Below, piece after piece: positions 26,157 through 33,870 of a DNA stretch of 38,936 nt (position 1 is its first letter; every line of letters starts with the position of its first letter). Source of the stretch: Pseudomonadota bacterium (GTDB lineage Bacteria > Pseudomonadota > Alphaproteobacteria > Micavibrionales > UBA2020); NCBI GenBank assembly GCA_021849295.1, contig JAJZTA010000019.1, positions 1 through 38,936 on the forward strand, in the 5' to 3' direction. The notes below the pieces were generated by a model. It was given only the letters and a program-made list of their open reading frames with translations, was not told where the DNA came from and ran no database searches. A program made the position numbers and the translations under genes.

Positions 26157-27242
26157 TTATTGGTCGCCCGTATCGTCATTGATGGAGGGAATGGTCAGCA
26201 GCATGCCGAACCAGCGCCAGTCGGGCGGCTGTCCCGGCGTGAAAGTTTCATCCGGCAGGGTGCAGTTGATGCGCGTGCGGCGGTCCGTGAAGGGGTGCTT
26301 CAGACGGATTTCGATGCGGTTTTTGTCGATGCGGGTCAGTGGCAACTGCCCGTTATCCGAAGCGAAGCAGGCGAGCTTGGACAAATCATGCAATGCAGGC
26401 GTGATGGTAAAGCCGATGTCCGGAGGATTGTTTTTGATGGCCGGATCGGTCGGCACGATGTCGCTCACGGGCAGCGGCATCGCGCTGGCGGTCAGGGTGA
26501 AGCGGTCGATGTTGCCGTACTCCTGCGTCATGACGAAGCGGGGCAGCGCCATCATGTCTTCGCTGTGGTAAGCGACGCCCGACTGCTCCCCGAAAGCGGC
26601 CTTGAAGTCGTATCCTGCGACCTGCTTTTTCAGCGCATTGTCGAACTCGCCGTAGGGATAGGCGAAAAAGTCCGGTGTGCCGCCAATCATCTCGCGATAA
26701 CGCCCGATCGCCTGGTTGAGCAGCGCGGCGTTTTGCGCAGTCGTTCGGTTCAGCATGTGCACGTAGGAGGCGGGCAGGATGCCGAAGCTGGCAAGTCCGT
26801 CCTTTTTGATTTTTTTAAGCTGGTTCCATGTCGTGCGGTTGCCGTTGTCCAGCGCATCCGATGCGAAGAAAATCGTGAAGGGCATATGGGCTTTTTCCAG
26901 CAGCGGCACGGCATATTCAAGCGTGTTCTGGTATGCGCCGTCAAAGGTGAGGCCAATCGTCCTCGCAGGCAGATGCGTTCCGTTTCTGACAGCGCTCACG
27001 ATTTTGGGTAGCGGCAGGACGTTGTAACCGCCTTTCTTAAGCTCGTCGATATGTTCCTTGAACTGGCTGAACGAGAGATTGCCCCGTACGCCGGAATCGT
27101 CGCCGATGTGCTGGTAAACGAATATCACGGCGGCGCTGCTATCGGCCGGAATCACTGCGGTGGCAGGCTCCGGCGCGAGCAGGGCGCAGGCCAAAATAGC
27201 CCCTACAACCGTCCGGTATAAATGTGTATAATCCCGTTTCAT
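26157..27242 (-). CDS. Polysaccharide deacetylase-family protein, probably catalytically inactive
   Basis: 361 residues: a signal peptide (about 1-29), a NodB-type (CE4) fold and a C-terminal domain of about 100 residues. The order is like secreted CE4 proteins of alphaproteobacteria: VYQHIGDDSG opening, LKKGGYNVLPLPKIV, motif 1, PFTIFFASDALDNG, motif 2, then FAYPYGEFD. However, motif 1 reads TFDGA (99-103) instead of T(F/I)DD(G/A), and motif 2 reads GILPASYVHM (154-163) where homologues have GNHTASHxHM, so the metal Asp and both His appear lost. It is probably a non-enzymatic binding protein. No ribosome-binding site precedes the ATG at 27242; 27254 is an alternative. It is divergent from the nitroreductase gene, with almost no space between starts. 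Confidence 0.78.
   Translation of the reverse strand: MKRDYTHLYRTVVGAILACALLAPEPATAVIPADSSAAVIFVYQHIGDDSGVRGNLSFSQFKEHIDELKKGGYNVLPLPKIVSAVRNGTHLPARTIGLTFDGAYQNTLEYAVPLLEKAHMPFTIFFASDALDNGNRTTWNQLKKIKKDGLASFGILPASYVHMLNRTTAQNAALLNQAIGRYREMIGGTPDFFAYPYGEFDNALKKQVAGYDFKAAFGEQSGVAYHSEDMMALPRFVMTQEYGNIDRFTLTASAMPLPVSDIVPTDPAIKNNPPDIGFTITPALHDLSKLACFASDNGQLPLTRIDKNRIEIRLKHPFTDRRTRINCTLPDETFTPGQPPDWRWFGMLLTIPSINDDTGDQ
27227..27232 (+). promoter_or_regulatory. Perfect -10 hexamer before the nitroreductase gene
   Basis: TATAAT about 25 bases before the ATG at 27258, with AAAGGA between. No good -35 is visible. It lies inside the first codons of the divergent deacetylase-like gene. Confidence 0.4.
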
Positions 27243-27257
27243 TGAAAGGAACATATC

Positions 27258-27851
27258 ATGACAGCCAGCGCATTGACAGAGCAAGTCACGCAGCAGCTTT
27301 TTACCGAAGCCAGAACCCATACCGCCTGGCAGGGCAGGCCGGTCAGCGACGAAATCCTGCAGCAGGTCTATGATCTGGCCAAATTCGGCCCGACCAGCGC
27401 CAACAGCAATCCGCTCAGGATCGTTTTTATCAAATCCAAAGAAGCCAAAGAGCACCTGAAACCGTGCCTGTCCGAGGGCAATATAGAAAAAACCATGGCT
27501 GCGCCGGTGACAGCCTTGTTCGCCATGGACATGGAATTTTACGAGCATCTGCCCAAGCTGTTTCCGCAGGCCGATGCGCGGTCGTGGTTCGTCGGCAATG
27601 ACAGGATGATCGCGGACGGGGCGTTTCGCGACAGCACGCTGCAGGCGGCGTATTTCATCATCGCTGCGCGCGCTTTGGGCCTCGATTGCGGCCCGATGGG
27701 GGGCTTCGACCGCCAAAAGGCAGACGAGGCTTTTCTGAAGGACACGACGTATAAATCCAACTTCCTGTGCAATCTCGGCTATGGGGTCAAGGAAAAGCTG
27801 CACCCCCGTAATCCGCGCTTTAATTTCGAGGACGTTTGCCAGATCGTTTGA
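27258..27851 (+). CDS. Nitroreductase-family protein, RutE/HadB-like (malonic semialdehyde reductase type)
   Basis: A 197-residue FMN-dependent nitroreductase-fold protein of the RutE/HadB branch. The family segments are clear: [59 protein letters not shown] and [13 protein letters not shown]. RutE reduces malonic semialdehyde (or clears a toxic by-product) in pyrimidine degradation, but no other rut gene is nearby, so the substrate is open. AAAGGA lies at good spacing before the ATG. Its stop overlaps the tsaB start (TTGA), suggesting coupling. Confidence 0.85.
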   Translation: MTASALTEQVTQQLFTEARTHTAWQGRPVSDEILQQVYDLAKFGPTSANSNPLRIVFIKSKEAKEHLKPCLSEGNIEKTMAAPVTALFAMDMEFYEHLPKLFPQADARSWFVGNDRMIADGAFRDSTLQAAYFIIAARALGLDCGPMGGFDRQKADEAFLKDTTYKSNFLCNLGYGVKEKLHPRNPRFNFEDVCQIV

Positions 27852-28537
27852 AATGTCTCGCTGTCAATACAGCCACAAAAACGCTTTCCATTGCGCTGGT
27901 TGAAGGCGATGATGTGCTGCATTTTTACGAGACGGCGGAGACGCGCGATCAGGGCAATCTGCTTTTAAATCACATTCTCAACGGTCTGCGTGAAAACGGT
28001 CTCGATTTTGCCGATCTCGACGTTCTGGCGGCGGTCACGGGGCCGGGCAGTTTTACGGGCATCCGCATCGGCCTTTCCACGATGCGCGGCATCGCTCTGG
28101 CCGCCGACAAGCCGTTGATAGGGTTTTCAAGCTTCGACATGTTTGCAGCGCGCGTACCGGACGCCGTCAATATCGTTGCCGTTGAATCGTGGCGCGAGGA
28201 GCTTTATTTCGCCGTCATGGATGAAGCGGGGCAACAGCTGACCGCCTGCGGCAACGAGGCGCCTGAAGCCTTTCTGGAGCGTTTCCGGAGCGAATTGCCG
28301 GGGGGGCGTCCCATCCAGCTTTCAGGGGATGGCGCGGCTGCTCTGGAGGCTCTCCTGCCCGCTGCCGTGCGGGTAGATAAAGAGGGGGATGCCGTTAGCG
28401 TGGCGCATCTGGCGCTGGACAGATTTCGTGACAAGGTAGACGGTAATCATTCCTTGCCGGTGCCTTATTATCTGCGGGAGGCGGATGTTACAATATCCTC
28501 AAAACCTGTCCGGATTCTGGATGCTAAAGAAGGATAG
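27848..28537 (+). CDS. tsaB: tRNA threonylcarbamoyladenosine biosynthesis protein TsaB
   Basis: Partner of TsaD/TsaE in making t6A37 in tRNA. It has the ASKHA-type N-terminal lobe with the signature [19 protein letters not shown], preceded by [14 protein letters not shown]. The length (229 residues) is normal. The start is unclear: no ATG fits, so I choose TTG at 27848, which overlaps the upstream stop as TTGA and gives [12 protein letters not shown] at 27836 would add four residues but has poor ribosome-binding spacing. The common neighbour rimI does not follow; an AT-rich gap does. Confidence 0.9.
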   Translation: MKCLAVNTATKTLSIALVEGDDVLHFYETAETRDQGNLLLNHILNGLRENGLDFADLDVLAAVTGPGSFTGIRIGLSTMRGIALAADKPLIGFSSFDMFAARVPDAVNIVAVESWREELYFAVMDEAGQQLTACGNEAPEAFLERFRSELPGGRPIQLSGDGAAALEALLPAAVRVDKEGDAVSVAHLALDRFRDKVDGNHSLPVPYYLREADVTISSKPVRILDAKEG

Positions 28538-28660
28538 ATATTCTTAATAATTTAAATTAATAAAATTAGTTATATTATTGATATATAATATAATTATTTA
28601 TTAGCCTTTGAAACATATTGTATATATGTAAAATTTTATGTTAATATAATCTTATAAGAC
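28538..28660. other. Very AT-rich spacer after tsaB
   Basis: About 120 bases almost free of G and C, in sharp contrast to the coding sequence around it, with several TATAAT-like words (a perfect one at 28645-28650). No ORF. It may be a promoter region, a binding site for a nucleoid protein, or the remains of transferred DNA. Confidence 0.6.
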
Positions 28661-28714
28661 CGTCGGATAATGGTGTCCGGCAGTAACACTCTCATTGATC
28701 CATTCCTTACAGAG

Positions 28715-28744
28715 AAGGGCCTGACAGTACGTCAGGCCTTTTTC
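28715..28744 (+). terminator. Intrinsic terminator about 180 bases after tsaB
   Basis: Stem GGCCTGAC/GTCAGGCC with a 5-base loop, extended by a G-T and A-T pairs, followed by TTTTT. It lies just before the convergent regulator gene. It may end tsaB or a short transcript starting near 28657. Confidence 0.88.
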
Positions 28745-28749
28745 TTGGG

Positions 28750-29775
28750 TTATTCTGCGGAGGACAGCTTCGTTTCCGGCGAGGGGCGCTCGAGCAGGGC
28801 GTCGCGCTTGAAGCGGAACAGGGCAGCCGGACGGCCACCGGCGACGGCAGATTTCTTGCCTGCGACTTCCTCGACCATACCCGAACTTTCCACTAGACGC
28901 CGGAAATTCTGCTTGTGCAGGGCATGGCCGGAAATGGCCTCCACCGTCTTTTGCAGCTCTAGCAGGGTAAATTTTTCCGGCATTAATTCAAAGACAACAG
29001 GGCGGTATTTCAACTTCCCTCTGAGGCGGCTCATGGCTGTGGCGAGTATGCGTCTATGATCATAAAGCATCGGGCGCCCCGGTATGGGGGCAGTCTTGTT
29101 TTTAAGTCCTTTGTCGCGTATCGCTTCATAAACCAGCCGCGCTTCATAAAGCAGCTCATAGCGATCCAGCACTTTTTCATCATCCCAGCCGGCATCTTGC
29201 GTACCGAAGCAGAGACCGATGCGGGCGCGGCGGCGGAGTTTTTCTTCTTTCGATCCGGCGGCGGAGGCCCAGAGTTCAAGGTTGGGCATAATGGCCTCGT
29301 CGATGACCGGCGGGCGTCCGTTTCGCCAGTCTTCCCATGGAAAATAATCATACCAGTTGCCCCAGAAGACCCTTTCTGACGTGCTGATCTTTTCCTGATG
29401 GGTGAGGGCGAGGTAGCCGATCGACACGACGCGCGGCTCTCCGTCCTTTTGCCCCGCGTAGCGGCCGCGGTTGCCGAAAGTATAAAGCTGTTCAACATAT
29501 CCCGGCGCAATCGGCGTCTGGCTTTTGACCCAGATGCGCAGGCCCTGTTCAAGTGTCGGGTGGGCTTCGGGTTGGAAAGGGCCGAAAGGCAGCGCGTTTC
29601 CCTCTTCGTCTGCCGGCACGATGCCGACGGAGAGCGCATGTTCCGCGCCGCGGACTATAAACACGCGCGGCTCCATGCGGTCGACGGAAACAATCACGGC
29701 GGAAAGGCCGATGATGACACCGGACTTTGGGGCTGTTTTGACAGCCACGCTGGTTTTTCGTCCATCGGGTTTCAT
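28750..29775 (-). CDS. NrtR-like NAD regulator (degenerate Nudix domain plus winged helix)
   Basis: 341 residues. The N-terminal half has a Nudix-like fold (VIIGLSAVIVSV, then LPFGPFQPEAHPTLEQGLRI at 63-82, then YVEQLYTFGNRGR). The C-terminal part (about 225-330) has a winged-helix region with FELMPEKFTLLELQKTVEAI, the arrangement of NrtR repressors of NAD metabolism. It is longer than classical NrtR and matches what I recall of the alphaproteobacterial 'NAD regulator' group (SIGYLALTHQEK, NWYDYFPWEDWR, DRYELLYEARLVYEA). The Nudix box lacks the REx2EExGU residues, so it should sense rather than hydrolyse ligand. It starts 5 bases after a secreted-protein gene; a palindrome at 30532 may be its operator. 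Confidence 0.75.
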   Translation of the reverse strand: MKPDGRKTSVAVKTAPKSGVIIGLSAVIVSVDRMEPRVFIVRGAEHALSVGIVPADEEGNALPFGPFQPEAHPTLEQGLRIWVKSQTPIAPGYVEQLYTFGNRGRYAGQKDGEPRVVSIGYLALTHQEKISTSERVFWGNWYDYFPWEDWRNGRPPVIDEAIMPNLELWASAAGSKEEKLRRRARIGLCFGTQDAGWDDEKVLDRYELLYEARLVYEAIRDKGLKNKTAPIPGRPMLYDHRRILATAMSRLRGKLKYRPVVFELMPEKFTLLELQKTVEAISGHALHKQNFRRLVESSGMVEEVAGKKSAVAGGRPAALFRFKRDALLERPSPETKLSSAE

Positions 29776-29780
29776 GGTTC

Positions 29781-30497
29781 CTATTGGTAGGGCCTGAGCG
29801 ATTGCAGCGCCGTATTCAGCGTACGGAGAGATGCGATATTGCCATTTCTGACCTCGCGAATATAGCTATCGGAGAGCCCCATGCCTTTGTAGATGGAATA
29901 AGGAACACTCAGTTTGGCCCGCAAGCCGTCGGCTATAGAAGAGAGGTCCTGATAGGCCTGACGTGCGTTCTTTAAACGCTCCTTTACCGAAAGGCTGGTA
30001 TCGTTTATGCGGGCAAACGAGGTCTTGATGGCTTGTTCAGTGGCGTATTCCATGCTGGGCATGCCTTTGACCTTGTCAGGCTTCAAACCGCTGAAATCGA
30101 CTTTGATCCGTTTTATCTTCGGCGCGTTTGCGATGACGGATGCAATATCGATATTTTGTGGCGCCATTTGTGCCGGTTGCAACGGCTGCACCGGTTCATC
30201 AAATGGAGAAGGAGGAACGGCGGCCGTTTGCGGCGGTGTTTGCTGCTGTTCCTGAGGGGGTTGTTCTGCCGTGGGGCCGGCGATAAGACCTTCGTAACCG
30301 GAATTGACCGGCGACGGCTTTGCGGACGTGCCGGAGCTCTCTCCTTGCGTGTTATCGGGTGTGCTGGCCGGCGCGAACAGGCCCGCATATCCGCCGTTGC
30401 TGTCATCCGCATGCACCATGATGGAAGGGCAGATCGCGCCGCCCGCCACAAGGGCGGCGACAAACAAATATCTGCTTAATGGCTTTATCTCCAACAT
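29781..30497 (-). CDS. Secreted protein of unknown function
   Basis: 238 residues from the ATG at 30497, which begins a good signal peptide (LEIKPLSRYLFVAALVAGGA, cleavage near VHA-DD); the frame extends to 30551, but that start has no ribosome-binding site and spoils the signal peptide. The mature part opens with a repeated motif, GYAGLFAP then GYEGLIAGP, about 40 residues apart. A Pro/Gln-rich linker follows, then an alpha-helical C-terminal domain (KIKRIKVDFSGLKPDKVKGM ... LRTLNTALQSLRPYQ). I recognise no family. It precedes the NrtR-like gene by 5 bases, so they are probably co-transcribed. Confidence 0.65.
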   Translation of the reverse strand: MLEIKPLSRYLFVAALVAGGAICPSIMVHADDSNGGYAGLFAPASTPDNTQGESSGTSAKPSPVNSGYEGLIAGPTAEQPPQEQQQTPPQTAAVPPSPFDEPVQPLQPAQMAPQNIDIASVIANAPKIKRIKVDFSGLKPDKVKGMPSMEYATEQAIKTSFARINDTSLSVKERLKNARQAYQDLSSIADGLRAKLSVPYSIYKGMGLSDSYIREVRNGNIASLRTLNTALQSLRPYQ

Positions 30498-30531
30498 ATA
30501 AAACCCGTTGTTGCTCTTCAGGATACCTCTT

Positions 30532-30547
30532 TTTATGATATCATAAA
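30532..30547. promoter_or_regulatory. Perfect 16-bp palindrome, candidate operator
   Basis: TTTATGATATCATAAA is fully self-complementary. It sits in the roughly 100-base divergent gap between the secreted-protein/NrtR-like genes and the amidase gene, about 35 bases before the former's start. A homodimeric regulator encoded in the adjacent operon could bind it; that link is inference. Confidence 0.5.
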
Positions 30548-30596
30548 TCACTCTTTTTTGCTTGTCGAGAACTAACCTGTTGAAATATTTGATATA

Positions 30597-32018
30597 ATGT
30601 CAGAACCCCTTTTACGATTCCCCGTCCGGGAAGTACTTGCCCTGTATCAGAGCCGGAAGCTCTCGCCTGTCGAGGTGACGGAGGCCTGTCTCAAACAAAT
30701 CCTTAAATATAACCCGATGCTCAACGCTTTTGCCTTTCTGGATGAGAAGCATGCGTTGCATCAGGCGAAGGGGGCCGAGAAGCGCTGGATGCGGAATGCG
30801 CCGATGGGCAGTCTCGACGGCATTCCCGTCACGATTAAGGACTGGTTTCACCACAAAGGCTGGCCGACGCGCTATGGCTCTCTTGCGTCGAGCCCGATCG
30901 GGCAAAAAGAGGACAGCCCTCCCGTGGCCAGACTGCGCGAGCAGGGGGCGATTTTCCTTGGCAAGACGACGTTGCCGGAATATGGCCATAAAGGCGTTAC
31001 GCACAGCCCGCTCACTGGCGTCACGCGCAATCCGTGGAATAAGGAGAGAACGTCGGGCGGATCTTCCGGCGGCGCGGCTGTCGCTGCCGCAATGGGCATG
31101 GGCTTTTTGCATCTCGGTTCCGATGCCGGCGGGTCAATCCGCATTCCGGCGAGCTTCAGCGGCGTGTTCGGATTCAAACCCAGCCCGGGCCTTGCGCCGA
31201 ACTGGCCGCCGAGCCTGTTTTCGACGCTTTCATCCATCGGCCCGCTGACGCGCTGCGTCGATGATGCCGCATTGATGCTGGATGTGTTGACGCGGCCGGA
31301 TGTGCGTGACTGGTTCGCGTTGCCGCTTCCCGCACCGGATTTTTCCGCCGCGCTCAAAAAGCCATTGCCTAAATTGCGCATCGCCTATGCGACTTCCGTC
31401 AACGGCGTCGGCCCTGTGCCGGAGGTCATGGATGTTCTTAAAAAAATCCGCCCCCTGCTGGAAACGGTGGGGACGGTGGAGGATGTGACGCTAACAGTGC
31501 CGTATCTGGTTGATGTCTTTAACAAGCACTGGAGTGCCGTCGCCTCGTGGAGCGTGGGGCAATTCACGGTGCGGGAGAGAAAGCAGCTCGATCCGCGCTT
31601 CCTGCACTGGGCGGCACAGGGAGACGCCCTGCCACTGCACGATTATTTGCAGGCCGAACGTGACCGCATGACGATCGGCGAATATTTCAAAGGGCTGCTC
31701 GATGCGTACGATATCCTTGTCACACCGACGACGGCGATGACGGCGTTCGAAGCCGGCGTCGATATGCCGACGCTGGCGAATGGAAAAAAGTGGGATGACT
31801 GGACACCGTTCACCTATCCGGCTAATCTGGCGCGGCTGCCGGCCGCGTCTCTGCCTGCGGGAGTGGACAAGGACGGCCTGCCGGTCGGACTGCAGGTGAT
31901 GGGCGGCTATTTGAAGGATGCGCTGGTTTTACAGGCGTGCAAGCGTCTGGAAGAAGAACTGAATTTCAAGCCGTGGCTGGCAGGCCATGCGGCTGATTAC
32001 ACGGGAGAGAAGTCATGA
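30597..32018 (+). CDS. Amidase (amidase signature family)
   Basis: 473 residues with the Ser-cisSer-Lys triad: Lys81 in IPVTIKDWF, Ser156 in TSGGSSGGAAVAAA and nucleophile Ser180 in GSDAGGSIRIPASF. It has the normal length and N-terminus (REVLALYQSRKLSPVEVTEA). Homologues hydrolyse varied amides, and the protein is not clearly GatA; no gatB or gatC is adjacent. No Shine-Dalgarno sequence precedes the ATG, and a TATAAT overlaps it (30593-30598), so translation may start in an unusual way. Its stop overlaps the Sel1 gene as ATGA. Confidence 0.88.
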   Translation: MSEPLLRFPVREVLALYQSRKLSPVEVTEACLKQILKYNPMLNAFAFLDEKHALHQAKGAEKRWMRNAPMGSLDGIPVTIKDWFHHKGWPTRYGSLASSPIGQKEDSPPVARLREQGAIFLGKTTLPEYGHKGVTHSPLTGVTRNPWNKERTSGGSSGGAAVAAAMGMGFLHLGSDAGGSIRIPASFSGVFGFKPSPGLAPNWPPSLFSTLSSIGPLTRCVDDAALMLDVLTRPDVRDWFALPLPAPDFSAALKKPLPKLRIAYATSVNGVGPVPEVMDVLKKIRPLLETVGTVEDVTLTVPYLVDVFNKHWSAVASWSVGQFTVRERKQLDPRFLHWAAQGDALPLHDYLQAERDRMTIGEYFKGLLDAYDILVTPTTAMTAFEAGVDMPTLANGKKWDDWTPFTYPANLARLPAASLPAGVDKDGLPVGLQVMGGYLKDALVLQACKRLEEELNFKPWLAGHAADYTGEKS

Positions 32019-32539
32019 AAAAATATCAATTTCTCGTCTATGCAGTCGTGTTTGTTGTGACTGTCTTTGCGGGGGTGTATACGGTTGCGCCAAAAATCGT
32101 CAGTTGGCAGGCGCAGTCATGCCCGGTAGCGGGCTACTTTCTCTGTCCATCGAGCGATCCCGCGCAGGAATACGCGCTTGCCGTGCGCTATGTGAACGGC
32201 CGGGGCGTGGAGCAGAGCGATGCGAAGGCGGTGCGGTTCATGCAGGGCGCGGCGGAGGCGGGATATGCGCGTGCGCAATACGACCTCGGGCTCTTCTATT
32301 ATAACGGGTACGGCCCCCTGAAACAAAACTATGCGCAGGCCGCGCATTGGTGGAGCAAGGCGGCCGATCAGGGATTCGCGCAGGCACAATACAATCTCGG
32401 ACTGCTGTATTTCAAGGGCGAGGGCGTGGAGCAGAGTTACAAAACCGCAGCAGGTTTGTGGTTGAAGGCGGGCAAGCAGGGCGTGACAAAAGCGCAGGAC
32501 GCCATCAAGGGGATGCTGCCGCAAGGGCAAGATCATTAA
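32015..32539 (+). CDS. Sel1-repeat protein
   Basis: 174 residues. An N-terminal hydrophobic segment (FLVYAVVFVVTVFAGVYTV) acts as signal anchor or signal peptide; then come about three Sel1-like (tetratricopeptide-related) repeats: EYALAVRYVNGRGVEQ, AQYDLGLFYYNGYGPLKQ and AQYNLGLLYFKGEGVEQ. These mediate protein contacts in the periplasm or at the membrane. Two cysteines (AQSCPVAGYFLC) precede the repeats. Coupled to the amidase by a 4-base overlap; the partner is unknown. It ends one base from the convergent cca gene. Confidence 0.85.
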   Translation: MKKYQFLVYAVVFVVTVFAGVYTVAPKIVSWQAQSCPVAGYFLCPSSDPAQEYALAVRYVNGRGVEQSDAKAVRFMQGAAEAGYARAQYDLGLFYYNGYGPLKQNYAQAAHWWSKAADQGFAQAQYNLGLLYFKGEGVEQSYKTAAGLWLKAGKQGVTKAQDAIKGMLPQGQDH

Positions 32540-32540
32540 T

Positions 32541-33788
32541 TTACGACACGACGGCTTTGAGCTTTGCGAGACATGCCGTCCGGTCGGGTTTAAAGTTTTC
32601 GTCGATCCACCATTTTTCGATCCATCCCAGCATTTTGCCGATCTCGGGACCGGGCTTGACGCCCATTTTCAGGACATCTTCGCCGCGCATGGGGAAAACC
32701 GGCGCACGGAACGACGTTGCGGTTTGGTACAGCGGCTTCAGCGCTGCTGCCTGATCGGGTTTTCGTGCCGCGGCAAGAAGCAACAGGTTATGCGCCATAT
32801 CGTTGCCGTATTTGTAGACAAGTTTTTTAACTTCTGCCTCTTCCATCTGCATGGTGACTTCAAAATCAGGATGAACCATCATCGAGATCTGCGTCCCCTG
32901 TTCGTTGGACAGTTTCAGTTGTTTGACGACGTGCTGCAGTCCCTCGGACGTGACTTCCAGCAGGCTGGCCAGACGGCGCAACGGGAAAGCAGGGCAGTCA
33001 TAAGTTTTCTCATGCTTCACCAGCCTTTCCAGCGCTCCTATATTCGTGGCTTCCGGCAGGAACTGCGTAACGATGCCGCATCGCGTCATCAGCATCCATG
33101 TCGTTACGCAGTTGTCCGCCGCCAGAAGCTTCAGGACTTCCTGACGGATGCGTTCGGCGGACAATTTTGAAACCTGCTGCGCATTGGCGGCGCAGGCCTT
33201 CACGGCGGCGGCATCGGGTACGCCGCGGCCGAAATGGGCGTAAAACCTGAAAAACCGCAGGATGCGCAGCACGTCCTCCTGAATGCGCTTTTCCGGATCG
33301 CCGACGAAGCGCACGATGCCGTTGCGCAAATCCGCAATGCCGCCGAAGGGGTCGTAAAGGTCCCCGTCGACGGTGGCGAAAATCGTGTTGATGGTGAAAT
33401 CGCGCCGCGAGGCGTCCGTTTTCCAGTCATCGGTGAATTTGACCTCGGCATGGCGGCCGAACGTCTGCACATCGATCCGCAGCGTCGTGATCTCAAACGG
33501 GTGGCCGTCCACAATTGCCGTAACCGTGCCGTGTTTGAGCCCGATGGGAACGAAGGGGATTTTATGTTCTTTCAGGCGCTCCATAACGTCTTTCGGTTCC
33601 AGCGGCGTGGCGATATCGATATCCAGTACGGGACGATTGCAAAGCGCGTTCCGGACGCAACCGCCGACAAAGCGCGCTTCGCCGCCTTTTTCGTTCAGGG
33701 CAGCCATGACTTTTTGCGTTTCCGGCGCAATCATCCATGCCTGATGCTGCAGCTTTCCGCTATTGCTGTCGCTTTCAACGGCGTCCAT
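32541..33788 (-). CDS. cca: CCA tRNA nucleotidyltransferase / poly(A) polymerase family
   Basis: Adds or repairs the 3' CCA of tRNAs. The class II nucleotidyltransferase motif is clear: RFVGGCVRNAL (about 39-49), followed by VLDIDIATP (Asp57 and Asp59 as metal ligands), then RRDFTINTI and DPFGGIADL, and RIQEDVLRILRFFRFYAHFG. It has 415 residues from the ATG at 33788; another ATG at 33839 would add 17 residues, but neither has a good ribosome-binding site. The much longer upstream extension of this frame (to 34271) lies opposite moxR and is not coding. No HD domain is evident. Confidence 0.9.
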   Translation of the reverse strand: MDAVESDSNSGKLQHQAWMIAPETQKVMAALNEKGGEARFVGGCVRNALCNRPVLDIDIATPLEPKDVMERLKEHKIPFVPIGLKHGTVTAIVDGHPFEITTLRIDVQTFGRHAEVKFTDDWKTDASRRDFTINTIFATVDGDLYDPFGGIADLRNGIVRFVGDPEKRIQEDVLRILRFFRFYAHFGRGVPDAAAVKACAANAQQVSKLSAERIRQEVLKLLAADNCVTTWMLMTRCGIVTQFLPEATNIGALERLVKHEKTYDCPAFPLRRLASLLEVTSEGLQHVVKQLKLSNEQGTQISMMVHPDFEVTMQMEEAEVKKLVYKYGNDMAHNLLLLAAARKPDQAAALKPLYQTATSFRAPVFPMRGEDVLKMGVKPGPEIGKMLGWIEKWWIDENFKPDRTACLAKLKAVVS

Positions 33789-33870
33789 AGAAGTAAAAAT
33801 CCCTTCCTGTACCTGTGGTGTTCCCTTATAATGGGGCATTATAAACACTCTGAAAGCAAAGTGAACATTT

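Noticed and set aside
27243-27803. N-terminal extension of the deacetylase-like frame to 548 residues
   Set aside because: The added part lies opposite the RutE-like gene and has no family similarity, while the signal peptide starts at 27242.
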